Shown here one piece after another: positions 12,586 through 23,024 of a DNA stretch of 64,000 nucleotides. The position numbers and the translations under genes are program-made. The stretch's first letter is position 1. Every line of letters begins with the position of its first letter. Source of the stretch: Cyrtodaria siliqua (Eukaryota > Mollusca > Bivalvia > Adapedonta > Hiatellidae); NCBI GenBank assembly GCA_037043455.1, contig JAWPHD010000239.1, positions 485,250 through 549,249 on the forward strand, read 5' to 3'. Below the pieces are notes generated by a model. That model was not told the origin of the DNA. It saw nothing but the letters and a program-made list of their open reading frames with translations, and did no database searches.

Positions 12586-13222
12586 TATTATACCTCATTT
12601 GTATATTCCACTCTTTGTTTAATGTGACGTCATCCGGTCCATAGAGTTGCATATTGACCGGGCGCCCGGTCCGATAGCTATATTAACGGACATGTAAAAA
12701 AACCGACGTCAACATAAATCATAAAACGTATTGCTTTAATTTGTTGGTCAGATTCGGTATGATATAACAAATAATGTATGGTGCTTCGGTCCATATGAAG
12801 TTTATGGACTGGGCAGTCCATAAACTTGCATATGGAGCTCAGCACCATACATCATTTGTTAAATATTATACCTCATTTGCATATTCCACTCTTTGTTTAA
12901 TGTGATGTATCCGGTCCATAAAGTTGCATATAGACCTGGCGCCCGGTCCGATAGCTATGAAAAAAAAATATCATAAAACATATTCATTTAATTTGTTGGT
13001 CAGATTCGGTATAATATAACAAATAATTTATGGTGCTTCGGGCCATATGAAGTATATGGACTGGGCAATCAGACCTAGAACGTTCTATGGACCTCAGCTT
13101 CGCTTCAGTCCATATAACATTCTAGGTCTGACTCGAAGCTGAGGTCCATAGAACGTTCTAGGTCTGACTGCCCAGTCCATAAACTTGCATATGGACCGAA
13201 GCACCATACATTATTTGTTAAT
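12586..13222. mobile_element. two tandem copies of a palindrome-ended foldback element
   Basis: Two head-to-tail copies (break near 12863) each begin TATTATACCTCATTTG and share TCCACTCTTTGTTTAATGTG and GGTCAGATTCGGTAT. Each ends in a large palindrome: 12766-12860 (about 95 bp, AACAAATAATGTATGG against CCATACATCATTTGTT) and 13018-13219 (about 200 bp). The second palindrome has another palindrome (GACCTAGAACGTTCTATGG) inside it. The element lies inside the CACAGTAGATTT minisatellite, which continues on both sides. Confidence 0.65.
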
Positions 13223-13223
13223 T

Positions 13224-13430
13224 ATTTGTCACAGTAGATGTGTATCCAGTCTGGTTATACATGTTTATCAATCACAGTAGATTTGTATTCAGCCTAGGTG
13301 TACTTGTGGTTGTCACAGTAGGTTTGTATTCAGTCTGGTTATACATGTTTATTTGTCACAGTAGATGTGTATCCAGACTGGTTATAAAGTTTATCTGTCA
13401 CAGTAGATTTGTGTATTCAAAATAAGTATA
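13224..13430. repeat. CACAGTAGATTTGTAT minisatellite, segment 3
   Basis: Four to five units of the same minisatellite as 11508-12585. It is interrupted on the right where TTCAAAATAAGTATAAAAG runs into the 3' end of a retroelement. Confidence 0.85.
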
Positions 13431-15985
13431 AAAGTCGAACGGGAAATGCAGCTTTCACAGAATACAGAAAACCAAAAAACATGCAAAAGGACAAACATGA
13501 ATGGCAATGTTAGCAAAGAATAAAGACATATGAAGTCACAAACAAAAAGGGTTGACAATAGGGTTACCGCCTTGGAACGGTCAGTGGCAAAAAAGGCTCC
13601 TGGGGGTTTAAACCAGGACCTAGGGTGCACCAAACCTCACACCCTACTGTCATCCCAAAAAAAAGGGACAGTGTAAATAAAGAAATCCCCGCCATGAACT
13701 ATTCTCTAACTAACAAGGCAGCATTAATAGGTAATATAAGTAAAACACAAAGTTGCTCGTGTATATATAAATGCAAAAGCCACAAAGAAGGTACTCAATG
13801 ACTTGGCAGAAGCCAGAGCTAAAAGCGAAGAAATTGAGGGCACGACAAGACAAGATTACAGACAAACATCAAACGTCAACGCCCTCTTGAGCTTTAGGTA
13901 GTCGTCATCATAGGATCCACAGCCTGTCCGGTCAGCGCACAATTAGAGGAAAGCATAGTGGCGAACTGTAAATGGAGAGCAGTTGAATGCAGAGCGTTGA
14001 ATGAATGAATGGTGTTTTACGGCACGTCGACACATAAACAGGTCATATTGTGCGCAAAAATTGATGAAAAATGAAGAAATAAGTATTAATTAAAAATTTA
14101 TGTAAATATATAAAGATAAAACTATTAAAAAATAAGGGATGATAAGGTGTAATATAAACTATGTATGTAAATCAACAAATGCCCGTCAACGGGTATAAAA
14201 ACAAGTAAATATATATAAAAATTATATAGGGTTATAACCTCTTTTGATACACCTTTTAACAAGTTTTAAAAGATAGTGATCATGAACAAGGATCTTACGA
14301 AGTTTGTCAATCACATCACCATAGAAGTCAGGTTGTGATAGTCCTTGTCGCAGAAGAGTTCTTCAATTACTTTTATATTTGGAAAGAAGATAGGGTTACG
14401 ATAATAAAATTTTGCAAAGGTTTCACGAAGTTTATGGTAACGGTAGCCCTGGTGGAGTAGCTTTTTAGCTGTACAAAGATTACGAATATTAAAGTCCTCA
14501 ACTCGAGTACAAGCCCTAGAAAAACGAATAAGTTGAGACATATTCCCCATAAGAAGTTGCTCGGGCCCTAACCCTAACCCTGGGGATAATTAACAATATC
14601 AAAATCATAACTCTTGTCATAGATTTTGCTAATTATTTCACCATTTTCAATAAGAGAGATGTAAATCGAGAAAAGAAGCGTTTATAACAGAACTATTAGC
14701 TTTGTTAAGTTGAAGTTCTTTAGGATATATATTAATAACCAAAGTAGAAAAGAGAGGGTTGTCGATGTGCAATATCGAAAGGTGTCATTAAAGGCTTCAA
14801 TAACACCTGTCTGGTGAAAGACTCGACATGAAATCTCTTTCATAGCAATATAAAAACAAAGGGATGCACAGTTCGTACCCTATGGGATACCAACAATTTG
14901 TCTGTAAACGGTAGTTCCATACCTAACGAAAATATTATCTAATAGAAAAATAAGTGATTCACAAACTTCATGGTAAGTCCACATAGTGTAATTGTCCAAA
15001 TTCCCGTTAGTAAAAAACTCTTTAATATTGTTAGAGGCCAAAAAAAAGAAGAAGATTATTTTCCATAGCAAAAGTTTTTTTTTAATGAGAGCAATAAGCT
15101 TGTCTTTGATAAGGTGTGTGGTAAAGTTGTATATAATGTAGAAAAAGCATAAGTACTTATAGATGAAGCTTGACGTTTATTGCAATTTTATCAAGAATGT
15201 CGCTTGAATTTTTAATAGACCAAAATAAATTAAATCCCAGAGTTTTCATAAGCTTTAGCACACTATTCTTTAAAGTGATCTTTAACGTGATCTTTAACGG
15301 CAGTAAGACAAGATGTTACAAGTTTGGAGATATTTGTAGTGGTGCAAGAAGTGGTGCAAGAACTAGAATTGGAAATAAAACGAGCTTTATATGGTTGTTT
15401 GTGTAATTTGGGAATCCAGTACATCGTTGGAAGCCTGTTTTGATTTTCGTTTATTCCAGCCTTGAACATCTTGCACTGAGTGATATGCGTGGAAACATCA
15501 TCTTCAGTAGATTGCGTTGGAGTATACGAATTAGTACTCCCGAGTTCCTGAGATAAAATATGACGTAATGGAAGCGTCAAACAATAATTATATTATTAGC
15601 TGCTTTATCAGCAGGAACTAAAACAAACTTAATATGAAATTCCTGGATTCCCGATTTTAAATTACGAAATGAAAACCTAGGTCTAGGGGGAAGTAGGGAG
15701 GGCTTAGCCGTATAGAAGTTAATACGATGTTTCTATGATGTTAAACATAGTATTTTTCCAAGTAGAAAGGGGGTTAGGGTCGGCATGTTCTCTACGGCAT
15801 TATTTAATACCAAATACTAATACTTTGGACCTTTAGAAAACACATACGGAGTACGTTTATCTATAATCAAAATTACCAGTAATGACATGATCGCCCGGAG
15901 CATAGCAAAATTTAGATGTTCTACACTCGCATTCCTTACGAGTGTTATTTACTATATCAAGGTCAGACACTATTTTGTTGTAGTT
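13431..15985 (-). mobile_element. Penelope-like retroelement, copy 1 (decayed)
   Basis: A minus-strand reverse-transcriptase element. Reading down-coordinate it shows FVLVPADKAANN (about 15600-15640), PTMYWIPKLHK with KARFISNSSSCTT (15263-15580), then FFTNGNLDNYTMW and IFVRYGTTVYRQIVGIP (14880-15071), and QLIRFSRACTRVEDFNIRN with GYRYHKLRETFAKFYYRN (14311-14550). Its 3' untranslated tail (13431-14000) includes GGTTTGGTGCACCCTAGG and GGGACAGTGTAAATAAAG. Frames are broken by many stops and shifts. Class: PxxYWxPKLHK and GIPxGTNCAP resemble Penelope-like RTs; this is from memory of the family. A 225-bp insertion sits at about 14000-14225. Confidence 0.65.
14000..14225. mobile_element. short insertion inside the retroelement
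   Basis: Comparison with the related copy at 48780-49740 shows that this copy has about 225 extra bases between the CAGAGCGTTG-side and GGGTTATAACCTCTTTTGA-side sequences. The insert begins GAATGAATGGTGTTTTACGG, a common SINE/LINE 3'-end signature read in reverse, and is otherwise AT-rich. Confidence 0.5.
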
Positions 15986-16009
15986 GAAAATCATATTTCT
16001 AATTGTTTT

Positions 16010-18942
16010 TAGCTCTTCTGATCAGAAATCAGCAGAGCTTATGCCGTGGTGCGTCGTCCGTCGTCCGTCTGTCTGTCCGTCCGTAAACTTTTTTTTTTGT
16101 AGCGACTACTCCTCTGAAACTACTGAATGGGTTTTCATGAAACTTTACAGAAATGTTGCCCATGAAGTCTAGTTGATCCTAGCAAAAATTCATGTTGATG
16201 TGAAATCCAAGATGGCCACCAAATCTAAAAATAGATTTTAAAAAAACAAGTTTGTAGCGACTATTTCTTGAAAAAACTAAGTGATATTGATATGGGACTT
16301 TTTCTAAAATGATCAGCATGACATGATGTTGGTCCTTGTCGAAAGTCGTTTTGATTCGACGTTAAACATGGCTGCCAGCGGCCATCTTTATTTACATAGT
16401 TATTTAGTAAAAACTTGTAGCGACTACTCCTCTGAAACTACTTGACAGATTTCTATGAAACTTCTAAGGAATGTAAGTGATATTAATATGCGTCTTTTCC
16501 TAAAATGATCAGTATGACATGATGTTGATCCTTGTCAAAAATTATTTTGATTTGACATTAAACATAGCCGCCAGCGGCCATCTTTGTTTACATAGAGTTA
16601 TATAATGAAAACTTGTAGCGACTACTCCTCTGAAACTACTTTTCATGAAACTTCACAGAATGTTGCTCTTGATGTCTAATTGATCCTAGCAAAATTTTAG
16701 GTCAGCCGGAAACTCAAGATGGCCGCCACGGCTAAAAATTGATTTTCAAAAAAAAAGTTTATGGCGACTACTTCTTGAAAATTATAAGTGATATTGATAT
16801 GGGACTTTTTCTAAAATTATCAGCATGTCATGATGTTGGTCCTTGTCGAAAATCGCTTTGATTCGATGTTAAACATGGCTGTCAGCGGCCATCTTTGTTT
16901 ACATAGAGTTATCTAGTAAAAACTTGTAACGACTACTCCTCTGTAACTACTCAACAGATTTTCATGAAACTTTACAGGAATGTTGCTCTTGATGTCTAAT
17001 TGATCCTTGAATTTTTTTAGGTCGGCCGGAAATACAAGATGGCCGCCATGGCTGAAAATAGATTTTCAAAATTCAAGTTTGTAGCGACTACTTCTTGAAA
17101 ACTATAAGTGATATTGATATGGGACTTTTTCTAAAATGATCAGTATGACATGATGTTGATCCTTGTCAAAAATATTTTTGATTTGACATTAAACATAGCC
17201 GCCAGCGGCCATCTTTGTTTACATAGAGTTATATAATGAAAACTTGTAGCGACTACTCCTCTGAAACTACTTTTCATGAAACTTCACAGAATGTTGCTCT
17301 TGATGTCTAATTGATCCTAGCAAAATTTCAGGTCGGCCATATTCAAGATGGCCGCCACGGCTAAAAATAGATTTTCAAAAAAAAAGTTTATGGCGACTAC
17401 TTCTTGAAAATTATAAGTGATATTGATATGGGACTTTTTCTAAAATGATCAGCATGTCATGATGTTGGTCCTTGTCGAAAATCGCTTTGATTCGATGTTA
17501 AACATGGCTGTCAGCGGCCATCTTTGTTTACATAGAGTTATCTAGTAAAAACTTGTAACGACTACTCCTCTGTAACTACTCAACAGATTTTCATGAAACT
17601 TTACAGGAATGTTGCTCTTGATGTCTAATTGATCCTTGATTTTTTTTAGGTCGGCCGGAAATACAAGATGGCCGCCATGGCTGAAAATAGATTTTCAAAA
17701 TTCAAGTTTGTAGCGACTACTTCTTGAAAACTATAAGTGATATTGATATGGGACTTTTTCTAAAATTATCAGCATGTCATGATGTTGGTCCTTGTCGAAA
17801 ATCGCTTTGATTTGATGTTAAACATGGCTGTCAGCGGCCATCTTTGTTTACATAGAGTTATCTAGTAAAAACTTGTAACGACTACTCCTCTGTAACTACT
17901 CAACAGATTTTCATGAAACTTTACAGGAATGTTGCTCTTGATGTCTAATTGATCCTTGATTTTTTTAGGTCGGCCGGAAATACAAGATGGCCGCCATGGC
18001 TGAAAATAGATTTTCAAAATTCAAGTTTGTAGCGACTACTTCTTGAAAACTATAAGTGATATTGATATGGGACTTTTTCTAAAATGATCAGTATGACATG
18101 ATGTTGATCCTTGTCAAAAATATTTTTGATTTGACATTAAACATAGCCGCCAGCGGCCATCTTTGTTTACATAGAGTTATATAATGAAAACTTGTAGCGA
18201 CTACTCCTCTGAAACTACTTTTCATGAAACTTCACAGAATGTTGCTTTTGATGTCTAATTGATCCTAGCAAAATTTCAGGTCGGCCGGAAATTCAAGATG
18301 GCCGCCACGGCTAAAAATAGATTTTCAAAAAAAAAGTTTATGGCGACTACTTCTTGAAAATTATAAGTGATATTGATATGGGACTTTTTAGAAAATGATC
18401 AGCATGTCATGATGTTGGTCCTTGTCGAAAATCGCTTTGATTCGATGTTAAACATGGCTGTCAGCGGCCATCTTTGTTTACATAGAGTTATCTAGTAAAA
18501 ACTTGTAACGACTACTCCTCTGTAACTACTCAACAGATTTTCATGAAACTTTACAGGAATGTTGCTCTTGATGTCTTATTGATCCTTGAATTTTTTTAGG
18601 TCGGCCGGAAATACAAGATGGCCGCCATGGCTGAAAATAGATTTTCAAAATTCAAGTTTGTAGCGACTACTTCTTGAAAACTATAAGTGATATTGATATG
18701 GGACTTTTTCTAAAATGATCAGTATGGCATGATGTTGATCCTTGTCAAAAATATTTTTGATTTGACATTAAACATGGCCGCCAGCGGCCGTCTTTGTTTA
18801 CATAGAGTTATATAATGAAAACTTGTAGCGACTACTCCTATGAAACTACTTGATGGATTTTCATGAAACTTCACAGGAATGTTGACCTAGCTATCAAAAA
18901 TCTATCAGTAGAGCTTCAAGGTCATTGACCTCTTTGTTTTTG
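16010..18942 (+). mobile_element. HINE/pearl-like element, family B, copy 3 (expanded)
   Basis: The largest family B copy, about 2.9 kb. The 5' hairpin has one change (AGCTCTTCTGATC). The 3' end has ATCAGTAGAGCTTC and the AGGTCATTGACCT hairpin. The core contains nearly identical dimer blocks: TTTATGGCGACTACTTC recurs near 16759, 17388 and 18338, i.e. spacings of about 630 and 950 bp. This points to recent expansion by unequal exchange in multiples of about 315 bp. Confidence 0.7.
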
Positions 18943-19164
18943 TACTTATAATAAATTATATTATTTTCGGAATTTTTGAATGAAGATTTGTATCCAGCCA
19001 GGTTATAAAACAGTGTCTGTCACAGTAGAGTTGTGCCCATTCTGGTTTCGTATCCAATCTGGTTATAAGACCTTTTCTGCACATTACATTTGTATCCAGT
19101 ATGGTTATACATGTTTATCTGTCACAGTTGATTTGTATCTAGTCTGACTTTATATATAGATATA
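18943..19164. repeat. CACAGTAGATTTGTAT minisatellite, segment 4 (degenerate)
   Basis: Four weak copies (TTTGTATCCAGCCAGG, GTCTGTCACAGTAG, TTTGTATCCAGTATGG, CTGTCACAGTTGATTTG). They are the far edge of the minisatellite seen up to 13430, now separated by about 5.5 kb of inserted elements. Confidence 0.7.
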
Positions 19165-19462
19165 AACATCGAACAGGAAAAGTACCATTCAAAGACGACA
19201 GCCAACAAAGAACAACTTTAAAGGTAATAAAAGTCCAAAAAGTCGTATGACGTCACAAACACAAAAGGGTTGACAATAGAGTTACCGCCTTGGAACGGTC
19301 AGTGGCAAAAAAGGACGCTGGGAGTTTAAACCCGGTTCTAGAGTGCACCAAACCTCACACTGACCCTACTTTATCCCAGTAAAACGGGACAGTGTAAATT
19401 AAAGAAATCCCCGCCATGAACTATTCTCTAACCAACAAGGCAGCATTAACAGGCAATGTGCT
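19165..19462 (-). mobile_element. 3' tail of a Penelope-like element
   Basis: Minus-oriented 3' end shared with the elements at 13431, 48780, 52610 and (opposite strand) 37860. It contains CGAACAGGAAAAG, TACCGCCTTGGAACGGTCAG, GTGCACCAAACCTCACAC, GGGACAGTGTAAAT and ACCAACAAGGCAGCATTA. It joins the RT fragment that follows in the opposite orientation. Confidence 0.65.
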
Positions 19463-20843
19463 AAAGCTTATGAAAACTCTGGGATTAATTTATTTTGGTC
19501 TATTAAAAATTCAGGCGACGTTCTTGATACAATTTGCAATAAATGTCAAGTTTCATTTATAAGCACTTATGACTTATCTACACTATACACAACCTTACCA
19601 CATCACCTTATCAAAGGCACGCTTATTGCTCTTATTAAAAAAAAACATTCGCTAGGGAAAATACTACATATTTGGCCTGTAATAATATTAAAACGTTTTT
19701 TACTAACGGCAATTTAGACAATTACTCTATGTGGACTTGTCAAGAAGTTTTGGAAGCACTCATCTTCCTATTAGATAAAGGGGCTGGCGTGGCGCAGTCG
19801 GTAGCGCGGCGGATTTGTAACCGGAGGCCCCGGGTTCAATCTTCCGTGGTGCCACTGAGTTCCGTCGGTGTGTTCTTGGGCAAGACACTTTTCCTTAGCC
19901 TCGTCCGTCGGATGGGGACGTAAACCGGGCGGTCCCGTGTCCTCCGAGCACGTTAAAGAACCATAGGAATCTATTCGATAATAAGAGTAGGGCAGGTTCC
20001 CGGATTCCTATGTATCCTTCCCCTCTCTCTGGGGCGGCTCTAAATAACCTGTATTGTGTTGATGAGCCGTTAAACAACATTCAATTCCTACTAGATAATA
20101 TTTTTTGTCAGGTATGGAACCACCGTTTATAGACAAATTGTTGGTATCCCTACGGGTACGAACTGTGCACCCCTTTTCGCTGATTTGTTTTTATATTGCT
20201 TTGAAACAGATTTCATGTTGAGTCTTTCACCAGATACCCAGACAGATATTATTGAAGCCTTTAATGACACCTCTCGATATCTGGATGACATATTGAACAT
20301 TGACAACCCTTTCTTTTCTACTATAGTTAATAATATATAACCTAAAAAACTTCAACTTAACAAAGCTGATATTTCTGATATTAACGCTTCTTTTCTCGAT
20401 TTACATCTCTCTAATTGAAATGGTGAAATAATTAGCAAAATTAATGACAAGAGAGATGCTTTTGATATTGTTAATTATCGCCATTTAGATGGGGATGTTC
20501 CCCGAGCAACTTCTTATGGGGAATATGTGTCTCAACTTATTCGTTTTTCTAGCGCTTGTACTTGAGTTGAGGACTTTAATATTCGTAATCTTTGTATAAC
20601 TAAAAAGCTACTCCATCAGGGCTACCGTTACCATACACTTCGTAAAACCTTTGTAACATTATCGTAACCCTGACCTTCTTTCCAAATATAAAAGTAATTT
20701 AAGAACTCTTCTGCGACAAGGACGATCACAGCCTGACTTCTATGGTGATGTGATTTACAAACTTTGTAAGATCCTTGGTCATAATCACTTTTTCGGCTGC
20801 TCATCCTTATATGGGTTTTGTATGTGTCTGTGGTTAACAGACT
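19463..20843 (+). pseudogene. Penelope-like reverse transcriptase, copy 2 (broken)
   Basis: Plus-strand RT fragment. In order: STYDLSTLYTTLPHHLIK (about 19560-19615), FFTNGNLDNYSMWTCQEV (19690-19750), then after a SINE insertion VRYGTTVYRQIVGIPTGTNC (20110-20170), FNDTSRYLDDILNIDNPF (20260-20315) with the YLDD catalytic box intact, HLDGDVPRATSYGEYVSQLIR (20480-20545) and GYRYHTLRKTF (20620-20655). Several stops (e.g. near 20338 and 20417) and shifts break it. It is inverted relative to the 3' tail at 19165-19462. Confidence 0.65.
19779..20084 (+). mobile_element. tRNA-derived SINE with target-site duplication
   Basis: Head GGCTGGCGTGGCGCAGTCGG (A box) and CCGGGTTCAATCTTCC (B box), then a core with TGGGCAAGACACTTTTCC, and a 3' end CCTTCCCCTCTCTCTGG through GAGCCGTTAAACAACATTC. 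It is flanked by TTCCTATTAGATAA (19765) and TTCCTACTAGATAA (20085), a 14-bp duplication with one mismatch. It interrupts the retroelement frame exactly between LIFLLD and NIF. The same 3' end is the piece captured in the 57-bp minisatellite. Confidence 0.85.
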
Positions 20844-21589
20844 GTGACTCATGTAAGTGGCAATACGCATGCTTTACAACTTGAATTCCTAGAGATCTCG
20901 TCTAAAAAATTTAAATGGTATAAACACATATTTTGGAACGAGGTTACCGTTTCGCCTTTCGTAGATCAGTGTAGAATGCGGCAATGTTTCCGGGATCTTT
21001 ATGTGTCCGGGATGTTTGCGGAGCAAAATGAAATCGTCAGTGCAATTGAACGAGGAATGGAATATGTGCAACTCTTAATAAAAGTATTTTCATGGATGAA
21101 GGTCCATGACATTTATTGAATCCATGAATATATAACGACAAAGTTTAGGAATAGCGTTATATCGGTTTGATTTATAATGCCAAAAAGAAGCGAAGAAGAA
21201 ATCAGCTTGTCCACACTGTCACTTAGAACGGTTTTTGATTTTTTATCAATTAATTAAATTCTGATGAAGGCTGTCAAGCCGAATCGTTACAAAATGTGTG
21301 TTGTTAATTTTTTTTATCATTAAGGATTATATCTATAAGACCCTGGTCAAGTTTCACAGAGAACACTATTGACGCATCCATTGCGTAGTTACTGATTTTG
21401 ATAAAAACAGCAACACTTATTTCAGCTTGATAACTCTCAGATTTTCATTAATTATACAAACAATTGTTTGCATTCCTATCAGTTCACTCTCCCACAGCCA
21501 TGTTTAATCACTTATTGGCAGCTTTTTTTACGCTTGCGTAAAACCTTGCTTGTATTATATTTGTTAAACTTATATATAAGTCTATTTTA
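20844..21589. other. unassigned sequence after the retroelement
   Basis: A 91-codon plus-strand frame at 20844-21119 reads HALQLEFLEISSKKFKWYKH and so on. I do not recognise it; it may be a further part of the retroelement or chance. The rest has no recognised feature. Confidence 0.35.
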
Positions 21590-22135
21590 AACATGTGACC
21601 CCTTGGGTGGGGCCAAATTTAACCCCAGGGTCACCATTCAAACAACTTGGTAGCAAAATATTAAACCGTTGACTCTTGTAGTTTCAGAGAAGAAGATTTT
21701 TAACGTTTTTCCCTATACTTTTTTTTATATAAGTCAATGAACAACTAAACCCCGGGGCGGGGCCAAATTGAACCCCAGGGTCAACATTTGAACAAGACTG
21801 TAGAGGTACATAAGCTGATAATAAATACAAAATATTAAACCTTAGCTCTTGTAGTTTCAGAGAAGTTTTTATGTAGTTTGTTTCCCTATATCAGTCTATG
21901 TAAAACTCTGACCCCTTGGGCGGGCGAACTTTGACCACAGGGTCACCATTTGAACAAACTTGGTAGAGGACAATAAGCTGATGTGAAATACAAAATATTA
22001 AACCTTTGGCTCTTATAGTTTCACAGAAGAAGCTTTTTAAAATGTTTCCATAAATAAGACTAAATAAAACTGTGACCCCTGGGGCGGAGCCAAATTTTAC
22101 CCCAGGATCACCATTTAAACAAAATTGGTAACGTT
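21590..22135. repeat. tandem units of about 140-150 bp
   Basis: Four imperfect copies with GACCCCTKGGGYGGGGCCAA, CCCCAGGGTCACCATTT, AATACAAAATATTAAACC and CTTGTAGTTTCAGAGAAG. No coding potential. Similar in scale to the other tandem-core elements of the window. Confidence 0.75.
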
Positions 22136-22537
22136 TGGTAAATATCTGATGGAAAATGAATAGGCTCCATCGTCTTAACGAGGCAAAATGTAGCCTTTTT
22201 AACTAAATCAAGGGCCATAACTCAGGTGCTACTAGTTTGATTTGGCTGGTTTTCGAACTTTTCCGAGCTTTCACCGATATGAACGACTGGTAAAGTTTGG
22301 TAAAGATCGGATGAAAAAAAGCCCTATCGTCTTAACGAGGCAAAATACAGCACTTTTAACTAAGGGCCATAACTCCGGTGTTATTAGTCCGATCTGGCTG
22401 GTTTTCGAACTTTTTCGAGCTTTCATTAATATTAACATTCTGGTAAAGTTGTTTAAAATCGGATGGAAGTCCCTGTCGTCTTAGCGAGGCAAAAGTTAAC
22501 GACGGACGGACGACGGTCGGCCAGTAGAGCTAAAAAA
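22136..22537 (-). mobile_element. HINE/pearl-like element, family A, copy 2 (truncated)
   Basis: Reverse-oriented family A sequence with about three core units (GTAAAGTTTGGTAAAGATCG, CGTCTTAACGAGGCAAAA, AAGGGCCATAACTC). It ends with GACGGACGGACGACGG and GGCCAGTAGAGCTAAAAAAG, the 5' end in reverse. The second arm of the 5' hairpin and the 3' end are missing, so this copy is truncated. Confidence 0.7.
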
Positions 22538-22850
22538 GACAATTCTAAATTTAAATTTGGCGGCATGGAGAGTGGGGAATTGTTAGAGTGTAACATTTGT
22601 GTTTGTTTTAATGTAATCTATTTTTATGATTTTTTTTTTATATTACTCAGTTGTCTATAAACTGTATATGTGTATTTTTAATTGAATATTGTTGCATGTT
22701 CTTTATTTCTTGTTTCAGTTTCACATTTAGCATACATTTTATTTTATTATTGACATAACATGACATTTATTGCGCATATTAACAATTACCTAATTACAGA
22801 TATGATCAACGTGACTTTGTCAAGGTAGGCCTATATGGTTTCGCAATACG
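22538..22850. other. no feature recognised
   Basis: AT-rich sequence with no repeat unit or ORF of note. Confidence 0.4.
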
Positions 22851-23024
22851 AGGGGCGGGGCCGAAGGAAATGACTGGACATCGCTGTTACGTGAACTATC
22901 TTAATTTGGGGAGAACTGAATGTTATTGAAGAGGGTTAATAGGGAGTTCATTTTGGGAGCTGAAGTAGGAAACATGTAGAACGAAAACAAGAACTTTAGC
23001 GCTTCGGCGCCGTGTATATATAAA
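22851..23024 (+). promoter_or_regulatory. candidate promoter (GC box plus TATA box)
   Basis: GGGGCGGGGCC at 22852-22862 is a GC-box-like motif in otherwise AT-rich sequence, and TATATAAA lies at 23017-23024 after a small GC-rich patch (GCGCTTCGGCGCCG). The pair faces the elongase gene, whose first coding exon looks like it starts after a splice acceptor at 27488, so an upstream non-coding exon is expected. The link is inference. TATA-like strings are common by chance here. Confidence 0.25.

Noticed and set aside
19800..19860. Functional tRNA gene with A and B boxes
   Set aside because: It is the head of a 306-bp SINE with a target-site duplication; the cloverleaf does not close properly.
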